DNA of 64,000 nucleotides from assembly GCF_001462455.1 (NCBI RefSeq), contig NZ_LNTD01000086.1:62001-126000 (forward strand), in the 5' to 3' direction. Under the pieces are notes generated by a model. That model did not search any database. It worked only from the letters and a program-made list of their open reading frames with translations, and was not told the origin of the DNA. Position numbers and translations under genes: made by a program. Position 1 is the stretch's first letter. The number at the start of each line of letters is the position of its first letter. This document shows, piece after piece, positions 42,533 through 54,188 of the stretch. Source of the DNA: Cellulomonas sp. B6 (GTDB taxonomy: Bacteria > Actinomycetota > Actinomycetes > Actinomycetales > Cellulomonadaceae).

Positions 42533-43884
42533 TGAGCGTCGAGCCGGACCCGCAGGTCGTCGCGGGGCTCGACGCGTGGGAGCAGCTCCCCGCGGGTCAG
42601 CAGCCGCAGTGGCCGGACGCGGCGCAGGTGCGCCGCGTCCGGGACCGGCTCGCCGCGGTGCCGCCGCTCGTCTTCGCGGGCGAGTCGGACGCGCTGCGCG
42701 CCCAGCTCGCGGCCGCGCAGCGCGGTGAGGCGTTCGTGCTGCAAGGCGGCGACTGCGCCGAGACGTTCGCCGAGGCCACGGCCGACAACATCCGCAACAA
42801 GATCAAGACGATCCTGCAGATGGCGGTCGTGCTGACGTACGGCGCCAGCCTGCCGGTCGTGAAGATGGGCCGCATGGCGGGGCAGTACGCCAAGCCCCGG
42901 TCGTCCGACGTGGAGACGCGCGACGGCGTCACGCTGCCCGCGTTCCGCGGCGACATCATCAACGGCTTCGACTTCACGCCCGAGGCCCGCACGCCCGACC
43001 CGCAGCGGCTGCTCGAGGCGTACCACACGTCGGCCTCGACGCTGAACCTCATCCGCGCGTTCACGACCGGCGGCTTCGCGTCGCTGCTGCGCGTGCACGA
43101 GTGGAACCGCGGCTTCACCTCGAACCCCGCGTACTCGCGCTACGAGGAGATCGCGGCCGAGATCGACCGCGCCATCCGCTTCATGGCCGCGTGCGGCGCG
43201 GACTTCGAGGCGCTGCGCACGGTCGACTTCTACTCGGCGCACGAGGGTCTGCTGCTCGACTACGAGCGGCCCCTGACGCGCATCGACTCGCGCACCGGGC
43301 TGCCGTACGACTGCTCGGCGCACTTCGTGTGGATCGGGGAGCGGACGCGTCAGCTCGACGCCGCGCACGTGGACTTCTTCTCGCGCGTGCAGAACCCGCT
43401 CGGCGTGAAGCTCGGCCCGACCTCGACGGGCGACGACGCGATCGCGCTCATCGACAAGCTCAACCCCACGGGCGAGCCGGGGCGGCTGACGTTCGTCACG
43501 CGCATGGGTGCCGGCAAGGTCCGTGACCTGCTGCCCGCGCTGGTCGAGAAGGTGACGGCCGACGGCCGGCCCGTGACGTGGGTCTGCGACCCGATGCACG
43601 GCAACGGCATCACGTCGGCCACGGGCTACAAGACCCGTCGGTTCAGCGACGTCATGGACGAGGTCGCCGGGTTCTTCGAGGTGCACCGCGCGCTCGGCAC
43701 CGTGCCGGGTGGGCTGCACGTCGAGCTCACGGGCGACGACGTGACCGAGGTGCTCGGCGGCACCGAGGAGATCGACGACGAGGGCCTGGCGCGCCGGTAC
43801 GAGACGCTCGTCGACCCGCGTCTGAACCACCAGCAGTCGCTCGAGATGGCGTTCCAGGTGGTGGAGCTGCTCCGGCGCTCCTGA
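42532..43884 (+). CDS. aroG: Class II 3-deoxy-7-phosphoheptulonate synthase
   Basis: 450 residues. First enzyme of aromatic amino acid synthesis, joining phosphoenolpyruvate and erythrose 4-phosphate. Class II motifs: LQGGDCAETFAEATADNIRN near residue 67 (with metal Cys), VVKMGRMAGQYAKPRSS near 105, SAHEGLLLDYE near 238, VWIGERTRQLDAAHVDF near 265 and CDPMHGNGITSATGYKTR near 348, giving metal His, Glu and Asp. The one-base overlap with the phosphofructokinase gene implies coupled translation. The class II type fits the M. tuberculosis homologue in the same neighbourhood. Confidence 0.95.
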   Translation: MSVEPDPQVVAGLDAWEQLPAGQQPQWPDAAQVRRVRDRLAAVPPLVFAGESDALRAQLAAAQRGEAFVLQGGDCAETFAEATADNIRNKIKTILQMAVVLTYGASLPVVKMGRMAGQYAKPRSSDVETRDGVTLPAFRGDIINGFDFTPEARTPDPQRLLEAYHTSASTLNLIRAFTTGGFASLLRVHEWNRGFTSNPAYSRYEEIAAEIDRAIRFMAACGADFEALRTVDFYSAHEGLLLDYERPLTRIDSRTGLPYDCSAHFVWIGERTRQLDAAHVDFFSRVQNPLGVKLGPTSTGDDAIALIDKLNPTGEPGRLTFVTRMGAGKVRDLLPALVEKVTADGRPVTWVCDPMHGNGITSATGYKTRRFSDVMDEVAGFFEVHRALGTVPGGLHVELTGDDVTEVLGGTEEIDDEGLARRYETLVDPRLNHQQSLEMAFQVVELLRRS

Positions 43885-43897
43885 CCCGCCTCACGTC

Positions 43898-43935
43898 GAG
43901 CGCCCCGTCACCGGTCGTCCGGTGGCGGGGCGCTC
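43898..43935. terminator. Terminator after aroG
   Basis: Stem GAGCGCCCCG / CGGGGCGCTC plus inner CACCGG / CCGGTG around a 4-nt loop, with a bulged base on each arm. Lies between the convergent aroG and kinase stops. Confidence 0.8.
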
Positions 43936-44008
43936 GTGCGTGCGCGGCCGGTCCGACGGGCGCCGTGCGTGCTCACCGCGGCCCGCGGCGAGCACGCACG
44001 CGCCGCCG

Positions 44009-46009
<2,001 letters not shown>

Positions 46010-46016
46010 GTGCCGA

Positions 46017-46022
46017 AGTCTA
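46017..46022 (-). promoter_or_regulatory. -10 box TAGACT for the PASTA kinase gene
   Basis: TAGACT on the minus strand, 7 nt before GTG 46009. This favours that start over the GTG 27 nt upstream. Confidence 0.6.
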
Positions 46023-46058
46023 CGGTCGGTGCTCACCGGATCCGGGGAACCGGTGCCG

Positions 46059-47441
46059 TCAGGAGTAGCGCGTCATGAGCGTCTGCACGTTCGCGACGTA
46101 CCGGCGCGTGTCGGAGAACATGCCGTTGCGCTGCACCGAGCCGGAGCCCTGGTAGTACGACGCGATGGCGCGCGGCAGGTCGTCGTGCGTGCGCACCAGC
46201 GAGCGCAGGATCGCGACGCCGGCGGTGACGTTGTCGTCCGGGTCCAGCAGGTTCAACGGTCGGCCCACGAGCTGCGACGCCCACTCGCCGGACGACGGGA
46301 TGACCTGCATGGTGCCGATCGCGTTCGCGGGGGAGACGGCGGTCTGGTCGAAGCCGGACTCCTGGAACGCGATCGCCTGCGCGAGCGCGGGGTCGACACC
46401 CATCGCGCGCGCCGTCGCGACGACCTTCGCCTGCATGTCGGCACGCGACGGCACGCCTGACGCGAGCAGGGCCGCCTTGTTCTCGTTGGCCGCACCGACG
46501 ACCTGCGGCGAGTACGTCCGTCCGGCGAACGTGTTGCCGACGAGCTGCGTGCCGCCGGACGACGCGCCGCCGCCCGAGGTGGAGGTCGCGGCGGTGGCCG
46601 CAGGCGCCGCCGCGCCGGGCACGGCGAGGGTCTGGCCGGCGCGGATGAACGCGCGGCCGTCGAGGCCGTTGGCGGAGACGACGGCGGCCACGGTCGTGCC
46701 GTGCCGCTTCGCGATCGCTGCCACGGTGTCGCCGCTGCGGACCGTGTAGGTGCCGGCCGCGGGCGCCGCCGGCGCTGCGGGTGCCGGTGCGGGCGCGGTG
46801 GTCGGTGCGGTCGCCGCGGCTCCCGGGATCGTGAGGGTCTGGCCGGCGCGGATGAACGCGCGGGCGTCGAGGCCGTTGGCGGACACGACGGCGCCGACCG
46901 TGGTGCCGTGCCGCTGGGCGATGCTCGACACGGTGTCGCCGCTGCGGACGGTGTAGCTGCCGGCTGCGGGTGCTGCCGGTGCGGGTGCCGGTGCGGCGCT
47001 CGACGTGGTGCTCGGGATCGTGAGGGTCTGGCCGGCGCGGATGAACGCGCGGGCGTCGAGGCCGTTGGCGGACACGACGGCGGCGACCGTGGTGCCGTGC
47101 CGCTGGGCGATGCTCGACACGGTGTCGCCGCTGCGCACGGTGTAGCTGCCGGTCGTCGGCGCGGGAGTGGCGGGCTGGGCGGCCGGCGCCGTCTCCACGA
47201 GCCGCAGCACCTGGCCCGCGCGGATCCGCGAGGGGTCGGACAGCGCGTTGTCCGCGGCGATGCGGGCCGCGGTCGTGCCCGTCCGCTGAGCGATCGCGGT
47301 GAGGGTGTCGCCCTCACGCACGGTGTAGTCGGCGGCGTGGCCGGCGGTCCCGGTGGCGGCGAGCGCGACGGTCGCGAGCGCGAGCGTCGCGCCCGTGCCG
47401 GTCGTGACGCGCGCGGCGGTGCGCGGAGAAGGTGCGGACAT
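46059..47441 (-). CDS. LysM-repeat lytic transglycosylase-type cell-wall enzyme
   Basis: 460 residues. A signal peptide at residues 1-38 (LALATVALAATGTAGHAA cleavage region) precedes four LysM domains starting near residues 40, 105, 165 and 230, each with YTVRSGDTVSSIAQRHGTT-type sequence and GQTLTI endings, joined by Ala/Pro-rich linkers. The C-terminal 120 residues form a soluble lytic transglycosylase-like domain: FQESGFDQTAVSPANAIGTMQ with the catalytic Glu near residue 365, then DDNVTAGVAILRSL and ASYYQGSGSVQRNGM. It would bind and cleave peptidoglycan glycan strands. The three C-terminal LysM units are nearly identical in DNA. A GTCAC-N4-GTCAC element lies 90 bp upstream. Confidence 0.92.
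   Translation of the reverse strand: MSAPSPRTAARVTTGTGATLALATVALAATGTAGHAADYTVREGDTLTAIAQRTGTTAARIAADNALSDPSRIRAGQVLRLVETAPAAQPATPAPTTGSYTVRSGDTVSSIAQRHGTTVAAVVSANGLDARAFIRAGQTLTIPSTTSSAAPAPAPAAPAAGSYTVRSGDTVSSIAQRHGTTVGAVVSANGLDARAFIRAGQTLTIPGAAATAPTTAPAPAPAAPAAPAAGTYTVRSGDTVAAIAKRHGTTVAAVVSANGLDGRAFIRAGQTLAVPGAAAPAATAATSTSGGGASSGGTQLVGNTFAGRTYSPQVVGAANENKAALLASGVPSRADMQAKVVATARAMGVDPALAQAIAFQESGFDQTAVSPANAIGTMQVIPSSGEWASQLVGRPLNLLDPDDNVTAGVAILRSLVRTHDDLPRAIASYYQGSGSVQRNGMFSDTRRYVANVQTLMTRYS
46825..46963. repeat. LysM-encoding repeat, copy A (139 bp)
   Basis: Matches 47014-47152 with only two mismatches over 139 bp, 189 bp (63 codons) apart. A third, more diverged unit is at about 46615-46755. 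Confidence 0.92.
47014..47152. repeat. LysM-encoding repeat, copy B (139 bp)
   Basis: Partner of 46825-46963. Confidence 0.92.
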
Positions 47442-47529
47442 GGCCCCCCCAGAGGCGGTGGTGGTCGTGCTGTCTCGGACGTGGGTCGCCCCGTCGCGAC
47501 CGCGCTCGTCCGTGACGCATGGTGCTGGT

Positions 47530-47543
47530 GTGACAGGTGTGAC
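47530..47543 (-). promoter_or_regulatory. GTCAC-N4-GTCAC direct repeat (MtrA-like site)
   Basis: On the minus strand the sequence reads GTCACACCTGTCAC, which fits the GTNAC-N4-GTNAC consensus described for the actinobacterial response regulator MtrA. It lies about 90 bp before the LysM-transglycosylase ATG and about 90 bp from the divergent Rv2175c homologue. MtrA is known to control cell-wall hydrolase genes. Confidence 0.55.
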
Positions 47544-47619
47544 GTAAGTCGACGCTAGACGACAACTGGCGTGGGGGAAACCCCGGAGGGTCGATGACGG
47601 CCCGTCTGCCCGCGACCCG

Positions 47620-47625
47620 TAGGCT
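47620..47625 (+). promoter_or_regulatory. -10 box TAGGCT for the Rv2175c homologue
   Basis: TAGGCT, 6 nt before GTG 47632. Confidence 0.6.
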
Positions 47626-47631
47626 GACCGG

Positions 47632-48042
47632 GTGAGTTCGACCACCGATCCCGACCAGCTCGTCGACAGCTGGCTGACCGTTCCCGACGTCGCCGAGCGG
47701 CTCGGGGTGGACCCGGGCAAGGTCCGCCGGCTGATCCAGGAGCGCAAGCTCGTGGGAGTCCGCCGCGGCACCCCTCCGGTGCAGAGCGTCCCTGCCGACT
47801 TCCTGGTCCCGGGGCACCTGGCCAACCCGGCCGCGCCCGATCGCCCGTCGGAGTCCCGCCCCTGGACGGTGCTCGCCGCGCTGCAGGGCACGCTGACGGT
47901 GCTCGCGGACGACGGCTTCAGCGACGCCGAGGCGATCGTGTGGCTCTTCCGGCACGAGGAGTCGCTCGGCACCAGCCCGATCGCGGCGTTGCGCGCGGGT
48001 CGCAAGACCGAGGTGCGCCGGGTGGCGCAGGCTCTGCTCTAG
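47632..48042 (+). CDS. Rv2175c-family DNA-binding protein
   Basis: 136 residues. An N-terminal MerR-like helix-turn-helix at about residues 12-40 (WLTVPDVAERLGVDPGKVRRLIQERKL) is joined to a C-terminal domain (LLWTVLAALQG-type WTVLAALQGTLTVLADDGFSDAEAIVWLFRHEESLG), the two-domain plan of M. tuberculosis Rv2175c, a nucleoid-associated-type DNA-binding protein that is a PknL substrate. Thr/Ser residues at the N-terminus (SSTTDPDQ) could be phospho-acceptors; this is only suggestive. It is divergent from the LysM enzyme and near the kinase. Confidence 0.9.
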   Translation: MSSTTDPDQLVDSWLTVPDVAERLGVDPGKVRRLIQERKLVGVRRGTPPVQSVPADFLVPGHLANPAAPDRPSESRPWTVLAALQGTLTVLADDGFSDAEAIVWLFRHEESLGTSPIAALRAGRKTEVRRVAQALL

Positions 48043-48164
48043 ACGGCCCGCCCCCGACGCGGAGGGCGCCAGCAGGGTCGAGCGGACGAGCGGCGACGTC
48101 GTGCTGCGCGGGCGCCGGACGGTCCCGGCGGCGCTGTCGGCCCCGGCCGGTGCCGGTGCCGGTG

Positions 48165-49283
48165 TCAGGCCGAGCGCTCGACGGCGGCGCGTGCCAGCGC
48201 GACCAGCGTGCTGCGCGCGGGGTCGACCCACCCGCGCGCGTCGATCGCCGCGAAGGCCTGGGCGGTGAGCTCGGCGATGAGCCGCTCGACCTCGGCGACG
48301 GCACCGGTGCGGACCAGCACGTCGGTGAGCGCGGCGACGCCCTCGTCGTCGAGCGACGGGTCACCGACGCCGTGCGTGATCGCGGCGACGGCGGCGTCGT
48401 CGCCCGCGGCGGCCGCGAGGCCGAGAGCGCGTGCGACGAGCACCGTCCGCTTGCCCTCGCGCAGGTCGTCACCGGCGGGCTTGCCGGTGGTCGCGGGGTC
48501 GCCGAGCACGCCGAGCAGGTCGTCGCGCAGCTGGAACGCCTCGCCGAGCGGCAGGCCCACCGCGCGGCAGCCCTCGAGCGCGTCGGCGCCGGCACCCCCG
48601 AGCGCCGCGCCCAGCACGAGCGGGTGCTCGACGCTGTAGCGCGCCGACTTGGCCCGCACGACCTCCCGGGCGCGCCGCTCGTCGTCGGACGCGTCGCCCC
48701 ACGGCATCGCCTGCGCGAGCAGGTCCAGGTACTGCCCGACGGTGACCTCCGTGCGCATGAGGTCGAACACCGCGCGCGCTGCGCGGGCGGCACCGGGCTC
48801 GACGTCCGCGAGGGCGGCCGACATCTCCTCCTCGCTCGCGACGAGCGCGAGGTCGCCGAGGAGGATCGCGGCGCCGTCGCCGAAGCGACGTGCCGAGCCC
48901 CGGTGGCCGGCGGTCGCGTGCTCCTCGGCGAACACCAGGTGCGCGGTCGGCCGACCCCGCCGCGTGGAGGAGTCGTCCATCACGTCGTCGTGGAAGAGCG
49001 CCGCGGCCTGGAACAGCTCGAGGGCGGCGCCGGCGCGCAGCACGGCCTGCTCGCCCGGTCCGCCCGGCTCGCCGCCGTGGGCGCGCCACGACCAGTAGCA
49101 GAACGCCGCACGCAGCCGCTTGCCGCCGCCGACCATGCGCTCCACCGCGTCGGCCAGGGGAGCGGCCTCGGGGCTCACGGCGGCGACCGTCCGGCGCAGG
49201 CGTACGACGTGCTGCGCGAGCGCGCCGTCGACACCCGCGCGCAGGTTCTCACGGTCCACGAGGGCGAGGGTCTCCGGGGGCAC
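48165..49283 (-). CDS. Polyprenyl (geranylgeranyl-type) diphosphate synthase
   Basis: 372 residues. Head-to-tail prenyltransferase that elongates isoprenoid diphosphates with isopentenyl diphosphate. The first Asp-rich motif is in AALFHDDVMDDSSTRRG near residue 96, and the second in LPLGEAFQLRDDLLGVLGD near residue 250; GKRLRAAFCYW near 55 is the isopentenyl-diphosphate site. Product length (farnesyl, geranylgeranyl or longer) cannot be fixed by eye. GTG 49283 is chosen because TAGGGT lies 7 nt before it; the GTG at 49292 overlaps that promoter. Equivalent to the idsA2 position near Rv2175c. Confidence 0.92.
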   Translation of the reverse strand: MPPETLALVDRENLRAGVDGALAQHVVRLRRTVAAVSPEAAPLADAVERMVGGGKRLRAAFCYWSWRAHGGEPGGPGEQAVLRAGAALELFQAAALFHDDVMDDSSTRRGRPTAHLVFAEEHATAGHRGSARRFGDGAAILLGDLALVASEEEMSAALADVEPGAARAARAVFDLMRTEVTVGQYLDLLAQAMPWGDASDDERRAREVVRAKSARYSVEHPLVLGAALGGAGADALEGCRAVGLPLGEAFQLRDDLLGVLGDPATTGKPAGDDLREGKRTVLVARALGLAAAAGDDAAVAAITHGVGDPSLDDEGVAALTDVLVRTGAVAEVERLIAELTAQAFAAIDARGWVDPARSTLVALARAAVERSA

Positions 49284-49290
49284 GGGCCCC

Positions 49291-49296
49291 ACCCTA
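49291..49296 (-). promoter_or_regulatory. -10 box TAGGGT for the prenyl synthase gene
   Basis: TAGGGT on the minus strand, 7 nt before GTG 49283. Its first three bases are the TAG stop of the upstream lipoprotein gene. Confidence 0.65.
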
Positions 49297-49800
49297 GGGG
49301 GCCGGTCGGGCCACCGTCCCGCCCAGCGTCATCGTGCGCGTGCCGTCGCGGTCGAGGATGCCGACGACGAGCAGCTCGGCGCCCTCGGTGCGCGAGAAGG
49401 TCGTCTGCGCCGCGAGCCCCGCCTCGGGCTGCGGCGGTGCGGACTCGGAGAAGCCCGCCGCGACGAGCGGGCCGCGCACGGCGTCGAGCAGGCCGGCGGC
49501 GTCCTGGTCCGTGCGCACGTTGAGGCTGATGCGCAGCGTGGCGTCGTCGACGGGCTCGGCCGAGGAGACCAGGACCTGGGCTCCCGGCGGCACCGGCACG
49601 AGGTCGGCCGGGAACTGCGCGGCGAGCTCGCCGACCGCGCTGTCGGCATCGCGCTCGGTGGTCAGCAGCGTCTCGCTCGGCGTCGGTGCGGGCGATGCGC
49701 TCGGTGACCCCGAGGTCGGGCCCGGGGCCGTGGTGGGCGCGCACGCGACGAGCCCGGCGCACAGCAGCGCGGCGAGCGCGGGACGGATCGGTCGCGGCAC
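49294..49800 (-). CDS. Small secreted lipoprotein, hypothetical
   Basis: 168 residues with a lipoprotein signal (IRPALAALLCAGLVACAP, modified Cys near residue 21) and a Ser/Thr/Pro-rich linker. The C-terminal 120-residue domain starts near SAVGELAAQFP and runs through AQVLVSSAEPVDDATLRISLN and FSRTEGAELLVVGIL. No enzyme motif or known family. GTG 49800 is 6 nt from a TACCCT box. It ends inside the prenyl synthase promoter, so the two genes are co-directional but separately promoted. Confidence 0.75.
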   Translation of the reverse strand: MPRPIRPALAALLCAGLVACAPTTAPGPTSGSPSASPAPTPSETLLTTERDADSAVGELAAQFPADLVPVPPGAQVLVSSAEPVDDATLRISLNVRTDQDAAGLLDAVRGPLVAAGFSESAPPQPEAGLAAQTTFSRTEGAELLVVGILDRDGTRTMTLGGTVARPAP

Positions 49801-49806
49801 CGCGCC

Positions 49807-49812
49807 AGGGTA
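49807..49812 (-). promoter_or_regulatory. -10 box TACCCT for the lipoprotein gene
   Basis: TACCCT on the minus strand, 6 nt before GTG 49800. Confidence 0.55.
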
Positions 49813-49951
49813 GCCGCAGCCGCTGGAGGACGGAGGTGTGTCGCAGTCCGACCGGCCCGCGACGCACCCCCAGCCCCTGGGTGCCGTCCGCGTCTCCACA
49901 GACTCACGTCGCGGGGCTCGTCACGTGGGGGCGTGGCGCTTGGGTGAGGAC

Positions 49952-51070
49952 ATGGAAACCGACGTCCTCCTGCTCGCCGAGCCGCGTGAGCTGCTCGCGC
50001 TCGTCCCGCACCTGCTGGGCTTCCATCCGCACGACAGCGCGGTCGTCGTGAGCCTGCGGGGAGCCCGGGGGCGGCTCGGCGTGGTCGCCCGCGTCGACCT
50101 CGACGACGTCGCCGACCAGCGGCACGGGCCGCAGGTGGCGCGCTCGCTCGCGGCTCACCTCGACCGTGACGGCGCTCGGCGTGCGGTCCTCGTCGTGTAC
50201 TCCGACCCGGACGTGCCGGGGGCGAGCGGTCGCGTGCAGGCCGCCGCCTCGCACGTCGCCGAGGCCTTCGACGTGCCGTTCGGGGGAGTGGACGTCCTGC
50301 TGGTCGGTGGCGGCGGGTACCGCTGCCTCGACTGCGACGAGGCGTGCTGCCCGCCCGACGGGCACCCGCTCGACGACCTGCGCTCGACGCGTGCGAACGC
50401 CGAGATGGTCCTCGCGGGCTCCGTCGTGGCGCCGAGCAGGGGTGCGGTCGCGCGCATCCCGGCGGCGCCCGAGCCGGCCCGACGCGCCGCGGCGCGCGCT
50501 CGACGACGGCGGGCGGCGACGCACGCGAAGGCCGTCGCGACCGGGCCGGACGCGGTGGCGCGGTGGCGCCTGGAGCAGCTCGCGCTGTGGCGCAGGCTCG
50601 TCGCGGGGGCCACGGCGGCCCCGGGCGTCGGCCCGGCCCCCGCGCTCCTCGGCCGGCTCGAGGCCGGCCTGGCCGACCGCCGGGTGCGTGACGCCGTCCT
50701 GGTCGCACTGCTGCCCGGGACCGGCACGCTCGCCGAGCGTGCGTTGACGCGCGCCGGCCTCGACGAGGACGGCGAGGTGCGGGACGCGGTCGGACGCCTG
50801 GTGGATCCCGCGACGGCAGATGCGCCCGGCGACGACGTCCGCCCGGCCGAGTCCGTCCTGGAGGCCGTCGTCGCGCACGGCCGTCGACGCGGGCAGGCGC
50901 CCGCGCTGACGCTGCTGGGCCTGCTCGCCTGGTGGCGGGGTGACGGTGCGCGCGGGGGTCTGCTCGTCGACCGGGCGCTGACCGACGAGCCCGACTACCG
51001 GCTGGCCAGGCTGCTGCGCGGCGCGCTCGACGCCGGCCTCGCCCCCGGCTGGGTGACCCGTGGTCCATGA
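49952..51070 (+). CDS. DUF4192 domain protein
   Basis: 372 residues. Begins METDVLLLAEPRELLALVPHLLGFHPHDSAVVVSL, the signature opening of the actinobacterial DUF4192 family. A Cys-rich loop (YRCLDCDEACCPPDG) near residue 130 could bind metal, and the tail is Ala/Leu/Arg-rich helices with LTLLGLLAWWRGDGARGGLL near 320. No function is established. GAGG 4-8 nt before the ATG serves as ribosome binding site. It diverges from the lipoprotein gene and is followed by the stress protein gene. Confidence 0.85.
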   Translation: METDVLLLAEPRELLALVPHLLGFHPHDSAVVVSLRGARGRLGVVARVDLDDVADQRHGPQVARSLAAHLDRDGARRAVLVVYSDPDVPGASGRVQAAASHVAEAFDVPFGGVDVLLVGGGGYRCLDCDEACCPPDGHPLDDLRSTRANAEMVLAGSVVAPSRGAVARIPAAPEPARRAAARARRRRAATHAKAVATGPDAVARWRLEQLALWRRLVAGATAAPGVGPAPALLGRLEAGLADRRVRDAVLVALLPGTGTLAERALTRAGLDEDGEVRDAVGRLVDPATADAPGDDVRPAESVLEAVVAHGRRRGQAPALTLLGLLAWWRGDGARGGLLVDRALTDEPDYRLARLLRGALDAGLAPGWVTRGP

Positions 51071-51108
51071 CCGGCCGGCCCGAGGTCGTGGCACCGCCCG
51101 TGCTCCGG

Positions 51109-51114
51109 TAGCGT
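51109..51114 (+). promoter_or_regulatory. Putative -10 box TAGCGT for the universal stress gene
   Basis: TAGCGT would give a leader of about 35 nt ending in the Shine-Dalgarno GGAGGA. Confidence 0.45.
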
Positions 51115-51153
51115 CACGCCCGAGGCCGCTGGGGTCCGGGAGGAGGATCGTCG

Positions 51154-51546
51154 ATGGGGATCGTGGTCGGGTACCTGGCGACGCCGGAGGGCCGTGCCGC
51201 TCTGGACGCTGCGGTCGAGGAGGCTCGGCACCGGCACCTTCCCGTGGTCGTCGTGCTGAGCGTGCGTCCGGACGAGACCGAGGAGCGCCGGGCCGAGACC
51301 TCGACGGCGCTCGCGCAGGTCCGCGAGGAGCTGGACGCTCTGGGCGTCGAGCACGACGTGCGGATGCTCGACGGCGGGGACGTCGCCGACGACCTCATCG
51401 GCACGGCGGAGGAGGTCGGGGCGCAGCTGGTGGTGCTCGGGCTGCGTCGTCGCAGCCCGGTGGGCAAGCTCATCCTCGGCGCGAACGCCCAGCGGGTCCT
51501 GTTCGACGCGCCCTGCCCCGTGCTGACGGTCAAGCCCGCCGGCTGA
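51154..51546 (+). CDS. Universal stress protein (UspA) family
   Basis: 130 residues, one UspA domain: VGYLATPEGRAALDAAVEEA at the start, the middle DVADDLIGTAEEVGAQLVVLGLRRRS and the final VGKLILGANAQRVLFDAPCPVLTVKP. The usual G-x2-G-x9-G(S/T) ATP loop is partly kept, but the Ser/Thr after the last Gly is Ala, so ATP binding may be weakened. The physiological role is not known; it lies just before sigA. Confidence 0.88.
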   Translation: MGIVVGYLATPEGRAALDAAVEEARHRHLPVVVVLSVRPDETEERRAETSTALAQVREELDALGVEHDVRMLDGGDVADDLIGTAEEVGAQLVVLGLRRRSPVGKLILGANAQRVLFDAPCPVLTVKPAG

Positions 51547-51767
51547 CGACCTCGTGCGGCGGGGCGGCGCCAGTCGTCCGACGGCGGCGGGAATTCGACG
51601 AGCGGGTGGGGCGTTGGGGGAGGAAGACCCCCGGGATCTGAGCGTCGCGTCGAGCGGCGCGCGTCGTCGCGCGCGGCGACGCCTCACGGGTCGGTACAAT
51701 ATCTGTCTGTCTCCCGGTTCTTCGGACTCCCCCCGGATCCGGTTGCCGCGCTGACGAAAGGTCGTTC
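51547..51767 (+). promoter_or_regulatory. sigA leader and promoter
   Basis: TACAAT at 51695-51700 is the best -10 hexamer in the window, implying a leader of about 60 nt to the GTG at 51768; the -35 is unclear. AAAGG about 8 nt from the start is the ribosome binding site. The preceding 140 bp hold GC-rich inverted repeats but no evident gene. Confidence 0.55.
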
Positions 51768-53321
<1,554 letters not shown>

Positions 53322-53335
53322 CGTACCGCAGGACC

Positions 53336-53378
53336 GACGACGGCCGCCGCACCCCGGGAGGGTGCGGCGGCCGTCGTC
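53336..53378 (+). terminator. sigA terminator
   Basis: Perfect 18-bp stem GACGACGGCCGCCGCACC with a 7-nt loop, 14 nt after the sigA stop; also facing the end of the convergent lipoprotein gene. Confidence 0.9.
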
Positions 53379-53427
53379 GTCCCGGGAACGGGCGGACGGG
53401 CGGCCGATCAGGTCATGCGTCGGCCGC

Positions 53428-54057
53428 TCACGGACCCACGACGCCCAGCGTGAGGGTGTCGTGCGCCGTCTGCTTCACGAGGTCCGTCGACTCGGGCGTC
53501 GCGCGCTGCAGGATCTCGTAGGTGAGGTCCACCCGGATCGTGCGGGCCGTCGGGTCGAGCGCGCCGATCGTGAACGACGTCGAGTACGAGTACGGGTCGG
53601 ACATCAGGTAGCCCGGGCTGACGGCCGCGGCGTCCTCGAACGCCGGCGGGGCGTCGAGCGGCGCGCCCGTGCCGTCGAGCGCCGTCGCGACGGCACGCAG
53701 CCGTTGCAGGTAGACCTCGGCGCCGTTCGGCTCGGTGGCCGACACCGACAACGAGACCGGTTTGCTCGCTGCGGCCGTCCACTGCACGGCGGGCAGGTCC
53801 GTCCAGTAGGAGACCGTCAGGGCCGCGGCGCCGGCCGTGAGGTCGCGCCGCGTGTTGCCGCCCGCGAGGTCGCCGGTCGCGGCCGGCTCCGACGGCGGTG
53901 TCGCCGCGTCGGTCGTGGCCTCGTCCGTCGTGCTCGTCGCCGAACCCGTCGGCGCGCCTCGCTCCCAGGGTGGGGTCCCGCACGCGACGAGCAGCGTCGT
54001 CGTCGTCAGGACCACCGCGCCCACACGCGCCCGCCTGCTCGTGCCTGTTCGTCGCAA
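53428..54057 (-). CDS. Secreted lipoprotein, hypothetical
   Basis: 209 residues from a TTG start with a GGGGGG Shine-Dalgarno 5 nt upstream. A lipoprotein signal ends in TTTTLLVACGTPP (Cys near residue 26). A Thr/Ala/Ser-rich linker of about 45 residues leads to a domain with SYWTDLPAVQWTAAASKPVSL, LQRLRAVATALDG and SYSTSFTIGALDPTARTIRV, which resembles a small beta-rich substrate-binding or assembly domain. No family is recognised. The TTG start is the least certain part; it is convergent with sigA and diverges from the glycosyltransferase. Confidence 0.7.
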   Translation of the reverse strand: MRRTGTSRRARVGAVVLTTTTLLVACGTPPWERGAPTGSATSTTDEATTDAATPPSEPAATGDLAGGNTRRDLTAGAAALTVSYWTDLPAVQWTAAASKPVSLSVSATEPNGAEVYLQRLRAVATALDGTGAPLDAPPAFEDAAAVSPGYLMSDPYSYSTSFTIGALDPTARTIRVDLTYEILQRATPESTDLVKQTAHDTLTLGVVGP

Positions 54058-54188
54058 CGTTGCCCCCCCGGACGTCGCACACCGATCTCTCAGCAGATCC
54101 TTGGACGACCCTAGCGCGACCTGAGGAGCGTGCAGAGGTGAGCGGCGCATCGTCGTGGACGTCGAGAGAACACGACGGAGGACGAACG

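Noticed and set aside
47442-47631. Possible c-di-AMP (ydaO-type) riboswitch before the LysM enzyme
   Set aside because: I looked for the conserved paired elements typical of that class and found none; only the GTCAC repeat stands out.
48141-48170. CCGGTG tandem hexamers before the prenyl synthase stop
   Set aside because: Three short GC-rich units in a region of general compositional bias; no evidence of a function.
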